A program made the translations under genes and the position numbers. Shown here piece after piece: positions 7,904 through 14,918 of a stretch of 31,805 bases of DNA; the stretch's first letter is position 1, and each line of letters begins with the position of its first letter. The DNA comes from UBA2144 sp964506185. Its GTDB lineage: Bacteria; Patescibacteriota; Gracilibacteria; Peribacterales; Peribacteraceae. The DNA lies in contig CAZDKL010000021.1 of the NCBI GenBank assembly GCA_964506185.1, forward strand, positions 1 through 31,805. The letters run 5' to 3'. The notes below the pieces were generated by a model, which had not been told where the DNA came from, ran no database searches, and worked only from the letters and a program-made list of their open reading frames with translations.

Positions 7904-8776
7904 ATGTCAGCTCAGGACCCTGCCGCAGGTGTCTCCATGAAGGATTACAATCACAAGAATCTATGCACATGGTGCGATGGGTGCGGGAATTATGGGGTTT
8001 TGGCAGGAATCAAAAGGGCTTTGGTTGAGCTTGGAATTGCTCCTCATCAAGTCTTAATCTGCTTCGATGTCGGGTGCCATGGGAATATGTCCGATAAGCT
8101 GGTCGGCTACAGATTCCACGGTCTTCACGGACGCGTAATCTCTCTCGCATCAGGCGCAGCTCTCGCAAATCCGGATATTCCTGTGATTGCGATCGGGGGA
8201 GACGGGGCATGTTTTTCCGAGGGTGTTGGCCACTTGGTCCACGCAGTCAGATCAAATTACAACATGACATTTATCCTCCATAACAACGCGAACTACGGGC
8301 TAACGACCGGACAAGCAAGCTCCTTAACTCCGCAAGGCGAGAAGATGAACACGGCGCCGCTTGGAACAGTTGAAGAACCTTTGAACAGCATGGACTTTGT
8401 ATTTTCACTGAAACCAAGCTTCGTTGCGCGCGGATTCAGCGGGAACATCGAGCAACTCACGAAAATCCTAAAGTCAGCAATTAATCATCAGGGTTTCTCT
8501 TATGTCGATGTGCTGCAAGCTTGTCCAACTTACAACAAATTCGCATCGCACGAATACTTGCTGGAAAAGTGTTATGAAGTTGAAGCCTCAGATTGCGAGA
8601 CTGCGCGAAAAACCGCAGTCGATACATCAGAAAAAATTTCCACAGGAGTTTTGTATCAGGATAAAACGCGCTCAACATTTATAGATCAGCTTGAAGCAAG
8701 AAAGGGGATAGAGACGAGGTTGGTTGATGAGGTTAGCGAGGTTGATGTTAGCGCTTTGCTGGCAAAATTTTCTTAA
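7904..8776 (+). CDS. korB: 2-oxoacid:acceptor oxidoreductase, beta subunit
   Basis: Beta subunit that binds thiamine diphosphate and one [4Fe-4S] cluster. TPP/Mg binding is seen in GDGACFSEGVGHLVHA with the downstream asparagines in ILHNNANYGLTTGQ. Four candidate cluster cysteines are C24 and C27 (TWCDGCG), C58 (DVGCHG) and C207 (QACPTY). At 290 residues the length is normal. It completes the KorA gamma-alpha fusion about 340 bases upstream, the two being separated by a small gene on the other strand. The usual GDGD is GDGA here, a mild variation. The 3' end overlaps the glycosyltransferase gene on the minus strand by 29 bases. Confidence 0.95.
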   Translation: MSAQDPAAGVSMKDYNHKNLCTWCDGCGNYGVLAGIKRALVELGIAPHQVLICFDVGCHGNMSDKLVGYRFHGLHGRVISLASGAALANPDIPVIAIGGDGACFSEGVGHLVHAVRSNYNMTFILHNNANYGLTTGQASSLTPQGEKMNTAPLGTVEEPLNSMDFVFSLKPSFVARGFSGNIEQLTKILKSAINHQGFSYVDVLQACPTYNKFASHEYLLEKCYEVEASDCETARKTAVDTSEKISTGVLYQDKTRSTFIDQLEARKGIETRLVDEVSEVDVSALLAKFS

Positions 8777-9560
8777 AGAGCTTAAGTGCTAATAATGGAT
8801 GCTTAAAAGCGTGAAAGATCATTCGTAAGATCTGCATCACAAACGCAAATACAGCAGTCAGTCTCATCACAATCGAACCTTTTTTCATATATCTGGAAAT
8901 AATCTCCAATCGATCAAATATCCCTCTTCCATCCACTCTGTTTTGTACAGTTGCAGCACCGCCGTGGACTCTAAATGAGCCTAAGTTTCTTGTTTCGTTA
9001 TAGATGTCAGTTAGTTCCAACATCCTTACCCAATACTCGGTATCAAGCAGTTGCTTCATCGTCAGATGAAACGGGCCCGCAAGTTCCATCTCGCCTCTGC
9101 TCATTACAACAAAGTCAGGTTCGCCAACCAAGTTCGGCCAAAAACCGCGACGAAGCCACTTCTTAAGGAACTTCTCACCATCAATTACTCCTTCTGGGAA
9201 TCTTTTTCTCTTTAACCTAAGTAGCCTGTTGAAATGTCTCTTCGATCCACTCTTATCTTCGAACTTATATTCATGCCCCATCGCAACAAGTCCGACGTTG
9301 GAGTTGTCATTCAAAATCTTAACAGCAGTTTCCAGATATTCAGGTGCCCAAAGATCATCCTGAAAGAGGTAGGCAACAATCGGTGCTCCGGTCGCATTAA
9401 AACACGCGTTCCAGTTGCCTCCAATTCCTAATCGCTCAGGTGACTTCTTGAATGTTATACGTTCATCAGAAAGAAAAGGTTGAACTATCGACTCCGTATC
9501 TCCGTCAGACGGATCTTCATGGATAAACGCTTTCCAGCCGGTAAAAGTCTGGGCTTGGAG
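8748..9560 (-). CDS. Glycosyltransferase family 2 (N-terminus lost in gap)
   Basis: The frame is open from the gap edge at 9560 to the stop at 8748 (270 residues visible). The first visible residues are LQAQTFTGWKAFIHEDPSDG, which correspond to the start of strand 2 of GT-A enzymes (normally about residue 25-45). GIGGNWNACFNATGAPIV and AYLFQDDLWAP follow, the QDD being the metal/nucleotide-sugar binding DxD-type motif. The C-terminal part has a hydrophobic segment (MRLTAVFAFVMQILRMIFHA) that may bind the membrane. Donor and acceptor are unknown. The nearby WecG-like and WecB-like genes fit surface glycan synthesis. Roughly 25 N-terminal residues appear to be missing. Confidence 0.88.
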   Translation of the reverse strand, partial: LQAQTFTGWKAFIHEDPSDGDTESIVQPFLSDERITFKKSPERLGIGGNWNACFNATGAPIVAYLFQDDLWAPEYLETAVKILNDNSNVGLVAMGHEYKFEDKSGSKRHFNRLLRLKRKRFPEGVIDGEKFLKKWLRRGFWPNLVGEPDFVVMSRGEMELAGPFHLTMKQLLDTEYWVRMLELTDIYNETRNLGSFRVHGGAATVQNRVDGRGIFDRLEIISRYMKKGSIVMRLTAVFAFVMQILRMIFHAFKHPLLALKLFKKILPAKR

Positions 9561-9660
9561 NNNNNNNNNNNNNNNNNNNNNNNNNNNNNNNNNNNNNNNN
9601 NNNNNNNNNNNNNNNNNNNNNNNNNNNNNNNNNNNNNNNNNNNNNNNNNNNNNNNNNNNN
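9561..9660. other. Assembly gap (100 Ns) between GT2 gene and trmD
   Basis: A run of 100 Ns that removes the start of both flanking genes. By family length, about 75 bases of the glycosyltransferase and about 315 bases of trmD are missing, so the true gap should be nearer 400 bases or more. Confidence 0.99.
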
Positions 9661-10002
9661 CATGAGTGGTTAATCTTAGTCTGTGGACGTTATGAAGGAA
9701 TAGATCAGCGAGTCATAGACGGCGGGTGGATCGATGAAGAAATCTCGATCGGTGATTACGTTCTTACCGGAGGAGAGCTTCCCGCAGCAGTTTTGATTGA
9801 TGCGGTTGCGAGGCAGATTCCCGGAGTGCTTGGGAAAGATGAATCAGCTGAAGAAGAAAGTTTCTCGGAAAGCTTAGATAGAAAAAGAGAGTATCCGCAT
9901 TACACAAGACCCGAAGAATTCAGGGGACATAAAGTTCCGGATGTTTTGCTTGGAGGGAATCACGGAGAAATTGATAAGTGGAGAAAGGAAAACACCAAAT
10001 AA
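9661..10002 (+). CDS. trmD: tRNA (guanine-N1-)-methyltransferase, C-terminal part
   Basis: TrmD methylates G37 of tRNAs using S-adenosylmethionine and prevents frameshifting. The visible 113 residues start in the trefoil-knot region with CGRYEGIDQRVID and continue with SIGDYVLTGGELPAAVLIDA, both diagnostic of TrmD. They end with the RPEEFRGHKVPDVLLGGNHG segment of the C-terminal domain. The N-terminal half lies in the assembly gap. The gene is followed after two bases by a DUF167 gene, so the two are likely cotranscribed. Confidence 0.96.
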   Translation, partial: HEWLILVCGRYEGIDQRVIDGGWIDEEISIGDYVLTGGELPAAVLIDAVARQIPGVLGKDESAEEESFSESLDRKREYPHYTRPEEFRGHKVPDVLLGGNHGEIDKWRKENTK

Positions 10003-10004
10003 TT

Positions 10005-10274
10005 ATGTTGGAAGAACTAAAAAAAGAACTGGCTAACTCAGATTCCGTCCGTTTCACGGTGCGCGCAGTTCCGAATGCTCCAAAGTCAAAAATTCTCGAA
10101 GTTATGGATGATGAAAGCGTCAAGATTGCAGTCAGCGCACCGGCGGAGAAGGGGAAGGCAAATAAAGAGTTGATCAAATTTCTTGCAAATGAGTTCGATG
10201 TAAAAAAATCAGACGTATCCATACTTTCCGGCGAAACGGGAAGAATGAAGATAATAAAAATTGGCACTTGTTAA
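10005..10274 (+). CDS. DUF167 (YggU-like) family protein
   Basis: An 89-residue protein with the DUF167 pattern: VRAVPNAPKSKI at the start (family V-x-P-x-A-k-x-x-x) and VSAPAEKGKANKELIKFLAN, then KSDVSILSGETGRMKIIKI. The family has no settled function. The ATG at 10005 is preferred over an in-frame GTG at 9978, because that would overlap trmD and add residues not typical of the family. It directly follows trmD. Confidence 0.88.
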   Translation: MLEELKKELANSDSVRFTVRAVPNAPKSKILEVMDDESVKIAVSAPAEKGKANKELIKFLANEFDVKKSDVSILSGETGRMKIIKIGTC

Positions 10275-10285
10275 GTAAGTTGTAC

Positions 10286-10313
10286 TTGATTGCCGTGTAA
10301 AGAGTACTAACCT
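10286..10313 (+). promoter_or_regulatory. Putative promoter of the 219-residue unknown gene
   Basis: TTGATT, 16-base spacer, TAACCT, ending 9 bases before the ATG at 10323. The same box pair (TTGATT/TAACCT) occurs before gatB, which supports both. Confidence 0.4.
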
Positions 10314-10322
10314 TTATGGCCA

Positions 10323-10982
10323 ATGCATCGGTATCCAAGTTTAGAAAATATATTTCCATTACGTTCAAGAAAAGTGCCCCAATGGGCATCTAGGGTTAAT
10401 GCGGCTTCGGATAATGGGCACGTTCGCGGCTCTAGTATTGCGCGACAAACGAGTTGGACAGACGAAAATGAATTAACCAGATCTGCATGCATTGAATGCG
10501 GAGTTATAGATGTACCTGATAGAATGATTGACCAAGCTCGCGGTGCAAAAGATGCGCTATCACTGATTTACCGCGGTAACAGGCGCGAGTTTGGGTGGCT
10601 ATTTGCATTATTTAGATCGGGAGAGCAGGAGCAGATTAGCGCTGCTCAACAAAGGATGCGTTCTCTTTTCGGGCTGTGCAACAAAAGGAATCGCAGAAAC
10701 GCAGGAATAAACGGCAGTTCTTTGATATGGGATGAAAAAGTATTGGCAAGTCACCATCGCATAGGTCATCTTCTTGCAAGATATAGGACATTAGAAAAGG
10801 GTTGTGTCCGGCCAAGAATGACACCGGAGGAGGTGATATCGATTGCAGGCCCCAGTCTTGAGGAGAGTTTAGTTAAGTGTTGCGACGTTACGATGCGCGG
10901 ATCCGGTTTGGTGCCGCCTAAAGTACAGGACGATATTGATTATGCAGCTCCGATTAACAGAACTGCAGAACCTCTTAATTGA
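10323..10982 (+). CDS. Hypothetical protein, 219 residues
   Basis: I do not recognise this protein. It is basic and soluble, without membrane segments. Cysteines at TRSACIECGVIDVPD (residues about 58-61, a C-x-x-C pair) could bind metal, and two more cysteine spots occur at LFGLCNKRN and VKCCDVT. Predicted helices run through the middle (REFGWLFALFRSGEQEQISA). The segment LASHHRIGHLLARYRTLEKG followed by MTPEEVISIAGPSLEESL looks like a helical domain. The start is set by the promoter position; an ATG seven bases upstream is out of frame. Its 3' end overlaps the lipoprotein gene by 8 bases on the other strand. Confidence 0.6.
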   Translation: MHRYPSLENIFPLRSRKVPQWASRVNAASDNGHVRGSSIARQTSWTDENELTRSACIECGVIDVPDRMIDQARGAKDALSLIYRGNRREFGWLFALFRSGEQEQISAAQQRMRSLFGLCNKRNRRNAGINGSSLIWDEKVLASHHRIGHLLARYRTLEKGCVRPRMTPEEVISIAGPSLEESLVKCCDVTMRGSGLVPPKVQDDIDYAAPINRTAEPLN

Positions 10983-11670
10983 GCATCCCATCAATTACTC
11001 CCTTAAGGTCAGCATAGTACGGAAGTCCTACAAACTTCTCACCGTTAATGAAGTAAGTGGGGACAAGAGTCACATTCAAACTCGAAGCCCAAGCTTTTTG
11101 TTGCTTGAGGATAATGCCAATCTCCTCGCTACCCATGCACTCACTGAATTTTTCCATATCCAATTCAAGTTCAGTCGCATAATGTTGGGGTTCAAGTCTC
11201 TCTTCATCAAGTTTTTCGGATAGGATCTGATGCATTGCCATTCCCTTGGACTGCATTGCTGCGCAGATTAGTCCTGTTGCCGCACCTTCTGACCCCGGGT
11301 ATTTCTTTAGCGGAAGTATGGCTATCTGGAACCTGAGTATCCCTTCTTCAATAAAGTCAGAGAAAATCCTTGGGAAAAGATCCAATTGAAAGTCTCGTGC
11401 ATATCGCGCGTGATGTTCGGTAAAGAGAAGGAGGGTAACCGGCGCATCCCTTCTGCCAATATCAATCACTCCTGTGGCAAGTAGTCGCTCGGAAAGGGCT
11501 CCGGTTCCGGAAATCAATTCCTCGATATCAATTGAGGCAATCTCCTCAACTCTTTCTTCGGGCATCAAAGGTGCCGGATTCCTTGTTTTCTCTATCGGAG
11601 TGGCCCTTTCGGGCACTTGTACGCATGAGGCGAGAACCAAAGAAATGATTACTAACTGGACGCGGTACAT
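10975..11670 (-). CDS. DsbA-fold thioredoxin-like lipoprotein lacking the catalytic CXXC
   Basis: The chosen start (ATG 11670) gives a clean lipoprotein signal peptide, YRVQLVIISLVLASC, with Cys16 as lipidation site; an upstream in-frame start would bury it. After a linker, the DsbA-like domain starts at VTLLLFTEHHARYARDF (78-94). In active enzymes this position reads CPxC; here it aligns with ARYA (88-91), so both catalytic cysteines are missing. The rest of the fold is preserved, including the C-terminal VPTYFINGEKFVGLPYY with the cis-proline. It therefore cannot act as an ordinary disulfide oxidase and may be a binding or chaperone-like protein on the outer face of the membrane. It is divergent from the WecG-like gene, with 16 bases between them. 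Confidence 0.8.
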   Translation of the reverse strand: MYRVQLVIISLVLASCVQVPERATPIEKTRNPAPLMPEERVEEIASIDIEELISGTGALSERLLATGVIDIGRRDAPVTLLLFTEHHARYARDFQLDLFPRIFSDFIEEGILRFQIAILPLKKYPGSEGAATGLICAAMQSKGMAMHQILSEKLDEERLEPQHYATELELDMEKFSECMGSEEIGIILKQQKAWASSLNVTLVPTYFINGEKFVGLPYYADLKGVIDGMLN

Positions 11671-11686
11671 GGGTGGATCATAACAT

Positions 11687-12454
11687 ATGTGGGTGGATCG
11701 AAGGACAGTTACTCTCCTTGGCATTCCAATAGATGCCATAAGGCAAAAAGAAGCAATTAAGATCATTTTGGAGATGCTTGAGGGCGGACACCTAAAAAGA
11801 TTTTTCAAAGTGGGAGGGCAGCATCATGTTATGACTCCCAATAGCGAGATGCTGGTTGAGTCATATAAAAATGAGAAGTTCAGAGAAGTTTTGCAGTCAG
11901 CGAGTATGAATATTCCGGATAGCGTGGGATTGCTTTACGCCGCAAAGCTCAAAAGAAAAAAACTCCCCGAACGTGTAACCGGAGTAGATACTGTGATCAA
12001 GCTTTGCAGTCAGCTTCCGAAAAAACATTCGGTATTTTTATTGGGAGCCAAAGAAGGTGTTGCAGAAAAGGCTGCGGAGAAACTTAACAAAATAAATCCT
12101 GAATTAAATGTTGTCGGAACCTTTGCGGGAAGCCCGCGCCCGGAAGATGCAGAAGAAATAATCAGTAAAATAAAAGAAGCAAGGCCACACTTGTTACTTG
12201 TCGCATTCGGCGCTCCTGCGCAGGATTTATGGATAGCTGAGCACATAGGTCAGTTGCCCAGCGTTAGAGTAGCAATGGGAGTAGGGGGGACTTTTGATTT
12301 TATTACGGGAGTTCAGAAACGAGCGCCGGCATTACTCAGATCGGTCGGACTTGAATGGATGTATCGGTTGGTAAAACAACCGAGCAGATTCAAAAGAATA
12401 TTAAATGCTGTGGTTGTGTTTCCGTGGTTGGTAGTGTGTTCAGGCAGGAAATGA
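11687..12454 (+). CDS. WecG/TagA/CpsF family glycosyltransferase
   Basis: GT26-type enzyme that adds a sugar (in known members N-acetylmannosaminuronate or N-acetylmannosamine) to an undecaprenyl-linked GlcNAc. Family landmarks in order are GIPIDAI near residue 12, HHVMTPNSEML, MNIPDSVGLLYAAK, RVTGVDTV, VFLLGAKEGVAEKAA, LLLVAFGAPAQDLWI, and MGVGGTFDFITGVQKRAPA followed by GLEWMYRLVKQPSRFKR. At 255 residues it is full length. The donor sugar could come from the WecB-like epimerase encoded about 2.5 kb downstream. The start could be the in-frame GTG at 11693 instead. Confidence 0.92.
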   Translation: MWVDRRTVTLLGIPIDAIRQKEAIKIILEMLEGGHLKRFFKVGGQHHVMTPNSEMLVESYKNEKFREVLQSASMNIPDSVGLLYAAKLKRKKLPERVTGVDTVIKLCSQLPKKHSVFLLGAKEGVAEKAAEKLNKINPELNVVGTFAGSPRPEDAEEIISKIKEARPHLLLVAFGAPAQDLWIAEHIGQLPSVRVAMGVGGTFDFITGVQKRAPALLRSVGLEWMYRLVKQPSRFKRILNAVVVFPWLVVCSGRK

Positions 12455-12455
12455 T

Positions 12456-12773
12456 TTACTCGCGTAATTCTTCTACGCTCGACACAAACCACTCATGCGG
12501 TCCTCTTTTTAATATAACAAGCTTGGGTCCATCCTTAGTCTCAGCCAAGTAGTGGCGCTCTACTCCGTTATCCCTTAATACTTCTGAGTGTCTGATCTCT
12601 TCCTCGGGCAAAAGCATATAAATTGCAATATCCGGCTTGTCCGAAAGTGCGGCGTTGAAGTTCATTCCAACTCTTCCGAGAGTCGCCACGATTGCAACTA
12701 TCACGCAACTTCCGAGTACGGCCCAGAACATTGTATGGCTGTATCGCCTTCTGCTAATTCTATGTATTTCCAT
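12456..12773 (-). CDS. Small single-pass membrane protein, unknown
   Basis: A 105-residue protein of unknown function: a basic N-terminus (HRISRRRYSHT), one membrane helix (residues about 15-33, FWAVLGSCVIVAIVATL), then an 70-residue soluble domain (DIAIYMLLPEEEIRHSEVLR, KLVILKRGPHEWFVSSVEEL). By the positive-inside rule the soluble part faces outward. A strong extended -10 (TGCTATAAT) precedes it, which supports expression. It converges with the WecG-like gene with a single base between the two stops. Confidence 0.62.
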   Translation of the reverse strand: MEIHRISRRRYSHTMFWAVLGSCVIVAIVATLGRVGMNFNAALSDKPDIAIYMLLPEEEIRHSEVLRDNGVERHYLAETKDGPKLVILKRGPHEWFVSSVEELRE

Positions 12774-12784
12774 GTTCGGTTAAT

Positions 12785-12793
12785 ATTATAGCA
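12785..12793 (-). promoter_or_regulatory. Extended -10 promoter of the small membrane protein gene
   Basis: Minus strand TGCTATAAT, a perfect TGnTATAAT, with the -10 ending 11 bases before the ATG. No good -35 is visible, as is common for extended -10 promoters. Confidence 0.55.
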
Positions 12794-13038
12794 GTTATGG
12801 GCGGTTTTGGGTAGGTGTGATTTTTTGTCTATTTACATCTTAGATACACCCTCCCCCCAGGGGTGGGTTAAGCTTCAGGGTGGCGGGGCGATAGTTATAT
12901 ATATGGTGTCATCCTAAATATCCTAGTCAATACCACTTCGAAATTTCCTGTCACGCACCTCAGCTTTTCGTCTTTAACTGGGGATGTCTCCGGTTCCGCT
13001 CGCAAGCGGAACACCCCCTGTCTCAATCAGCGTAATTA

Positions 13039-13047
13039 TGTTAAAAT
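13039..13047 (+). promoter_or_regulatory. Extended -10 promoter of gpmI
   Basis: TGTTAAAAT (TGn plus TAAAAT), ending 7 bases before the gpmI ATG, so transcription should begin at or next to the start codon. No clear -35. Confidence 0.5.
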
Positions 13048-13054
13048 AGTGTAG

Positions 13055-14569
13055 ATGGCACGATGCGCATTAATAATCATTGATGGATTCGGGATAGCTC
13101 CTCCGGGACCGGGAAATGCAAGAAGCCAGGCAAAACTTCCAAACATCGATCGCATACATAAAGAATTTCCTACTGTAGTAATGCAGGCGTCCGGGAATGC
13201 GGTTGGGTTGCCTGAGGGGCAACAAGGCGCAAGCGAACCTGGACATTACACAATCGGAGCAGGAAGAATTGTCTGGCAGCCGCTTGAGGAAATCAATAGA
13301 GACATTAAAAGTGGTGAGTTCTTTAATAATCAGGTTTTGATCGATGCTTGCAAGAGGGCAATAGAGAAAGATGTGACACTACACTTATTTGGAATCTATT
13401 CAACAGGAGGAGTGCACGGTCACGTCGATCACTTCCATGCAATGATTAGACTTGCACACAAACAAGGAGTTAAGAAAGTTAGATTGCATTTGATTGCAGA
13501 TGGTCGAGATAAGCCGGTGCAGTATTTTTCAGAGGATTATAAATTACTTGGGCCGGTACTTGAAGAATGCCCCAATGTGAAACTTGCTTCGATGGTCGGA
13601 CGTTTCTTTGCGATGGACAGAGACAGGCGTTACAAAAGAAGAACTAAACTTGCTTATGATCTCTGGACGCAAGGTGTTGGTGAAGATTGTACCGATGCAT
13701 GCAAGGGGGCAGAGGAGTGGTACGCAAAGGCAAAACCAAGAGAAAGGACAGATTATTACATTCGCCCGCTTAAGTTTCAGGATTTCGAACCAATGAAACC
13801 GGGTGACGTCGTTGTTGGAATTAACTTTCGAACAGACAGAATGATTCAGATTGTCGGGGCGCTTGAAAACCCAAAATTTAATAAGTTCGACAGGCCTATT
13901 CGAATAGAAGACATAGTATGCATGGGGCCATGGTCAGAGACTCTTCCCATCGCATATCCGGAACCTCAAATTAAAAACATACTGGGAGAAGTAGTTTCTA
14001 ATTCTGGACTAAAGCAACTTAGAATTTCAGAGACGGACAAATTTGCACACGTTACATTCTTCTTTAATGCTCAGAGGGAAGATCCATTTCCCGGGGAGGA
14101 CGATGTTGCAATTCAGTCACCAAGGATTCCAAACTTTGCAGCCCAGCCGGAGATGAGTGCGAATGAATTAACAGATCGTTTGATAAGAGAAGTGGAGTCA
14201 GAAAAATATGATTTGATTGTTGCCAACTACGCCAATCCGGATCTGGTCGGGCATGGCGCAGATGTAAAGGCAGCAGTAATTGCATGCGAAACAGTTGACC
14301 GTAACTTGGGTCGGCTTCTCCCGGAACTAGATAAGCATGGATACGAATGGATCATTACATCAGATCATGGAAACTGCGAAGATATGATACTGCCGGATGG
14401 CTCAGTCTCGCCCAGTCACACGGCAAATCCTGTAGATACTTGGGTTAAGTCAGAGAAATTCCCGGATAAGGAATCGCTCAAGGATAAAACAGGAATGGAA
14501 GATTTGGCTCCTATGTGTCTGGAGATTCTGGGTCTTCCTGTTCCGGAGGAGATGAAGGATCATTTGTAG
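13055..14569 (+). CDS. gpmI: 2,3-bisphosphoglycerate-independent phosphoglycerate mutase
   Basis: It interconverts 3- and 2-phosphoglycerate in glycolysis using two Mn2+ ions and a phosphoserine. The 504-residue protein is full length. The alkaline-phosphatase-fold half starts LIIIDGFGIAPPGPGN (metal-binding Asp10). The catalytic serine is Ser60 in QQGASEPGHYTIGAG, where the usual motif is QMGNSEVGH. GIYSTGGVHGHVDH and HLIADGRDKPVQ follow. ANYANPDLVGHGAD and ITSDHGNCEDM with SPSHTANPV carry the second set of metal ligands. The altered serine motif suggests a diverged subfamily, but all catalytic residues I can see are there. It overlaps the antisense gene that follows by 59 bases. Confidence 0.95.
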   Translation: MARCALIIIDGFGIAPPGPGNARSQAKLPNIDRIHKEFPTVVMQASGNAVGLPEGQQGASEPGHYTIGAGRIVWQPLEEINRDIKSGEFFNNQVLIDACKRAIEKDVTLHLFGIYSTGGVHGHVDHFHAMIRLAHKQGVKKVRLHLIADGRDKPVQYFSEDYKLLGPVLEECPNVKLASMVGRFFAMDRDRRYKRRTKLAYDLWTQGVGEDCTDACKGAEEWYAKAKPRERTDYYIRPLKFQDFEPMKPGDVVVGINFRTDRMIQIVGALENPKFNKFDRPIRIEDIVCMGPWSETLPIAYPEPQIKNILGEVVSNSGLKQLRISETDKFAHVTFFFNAQREDPFPGEDDVAIQSPRIPNFAAQPEMSANELTDRLIREVESEKYDLIVANYANPDLVGHGADVKAAVIACETVDRNLGRLLPELDKHGYEWIITSDHGNCEDMILPDGSVSPSHTANPVDTWVKSEKFPDKESLKDKTGMEDLAPMCLEILGLPVPEEMKDHL

Positions 14570-14843
14570 TGGCATCTTCATCATCCGGAGGCGGAGCCGG
14601 GGGCTCCGGCGGAGGCTTACCATTGAATGCAAAAAGTCCGATTTTTTCTCTTCTGACAAATTCTCTGGTTGCGTACAAAGTTTCTGCAGATCCGCAAATT
14701 TCAACAACAAATCTTCCATCAAGTTTGTGTAAAGGCAGTATGAACCTGAGCCTATCTCGCAAAGGTCCAGTTATCTTCCCCGCCGCAGCGCCAGGATTGG
14801 ATTCAACCAATATTGAAGCATAGTATCTTTCTTCTTCGGGCAT
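14511..14843 (-). CDS. Small protein with proline/acidic tail, unknown
   Basis: A 110-residue protein I do not recognise. Residues 1-75 look like a small alpha/beta domain (YYASILVESNPGAAAGKITG, FILPLHKLDGRFVVEICGSA), and residues 76-110 are a disordered tail rich in Pro, Glu and Asp (PPPEPPAPPPDDEDA). A perfect -10 (TATAAT) 8 bases before the ATG supports it as a gene. The tail is encoded across the end of gpmI (59-base antisense overlap). The alternative that it is a chance frame is less likely given the promoter and protein-like N-terminus. Confidence 0.58.
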   Translation of the reverse strand: MPEEERYYASILVESNPGAAAGKITGPLRDRLRFILPLHKLDGRFVVEICGSAETLYATREFVRREKIGLFAFNGKPPPEPPAPPPDDEDATTNDPSSPPEQEDPESPDT

Positions 14844-14851
14844 AGCCGCTC

Positions 14852-14857
14852 ATTATA
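14852..14857 (-). promoter_or_regulatory. -10 box of the proline-tail gene
   Basis: Minus strand TATAAT, ending 8 bases before the ATG at 14843. The -35 region is poor. Confidence 0.4.
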
Positions 14858-14918
14858 CACAAAAAACTCGATCAGAAAGCTGTTTTATGAAGCATTTCTA
14901 AGCTAATCTCTTCGCGAT

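Larger units (their letters stand above)
12774..13054. other. 281-base intergenic region with hairpins before gpmI
   Basis: No gene is seen here. It contains a C-rich then G-rich segment that can fold (CCCCCCAGGGGTGGG, about 12853-12867) and a perfect 8-bp hairpin with arms GTTCCGCT (12993-13000) and AGCGGAAC (13005-13012) around CGCA, enclosed by GGGG and CCCC runs. The gpmI promoter lies downstream of these, so they are not part of a gpmI leader. They may be a terminator for another transcript, a small RNA or a repeat copy. Confidence 0.5.
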
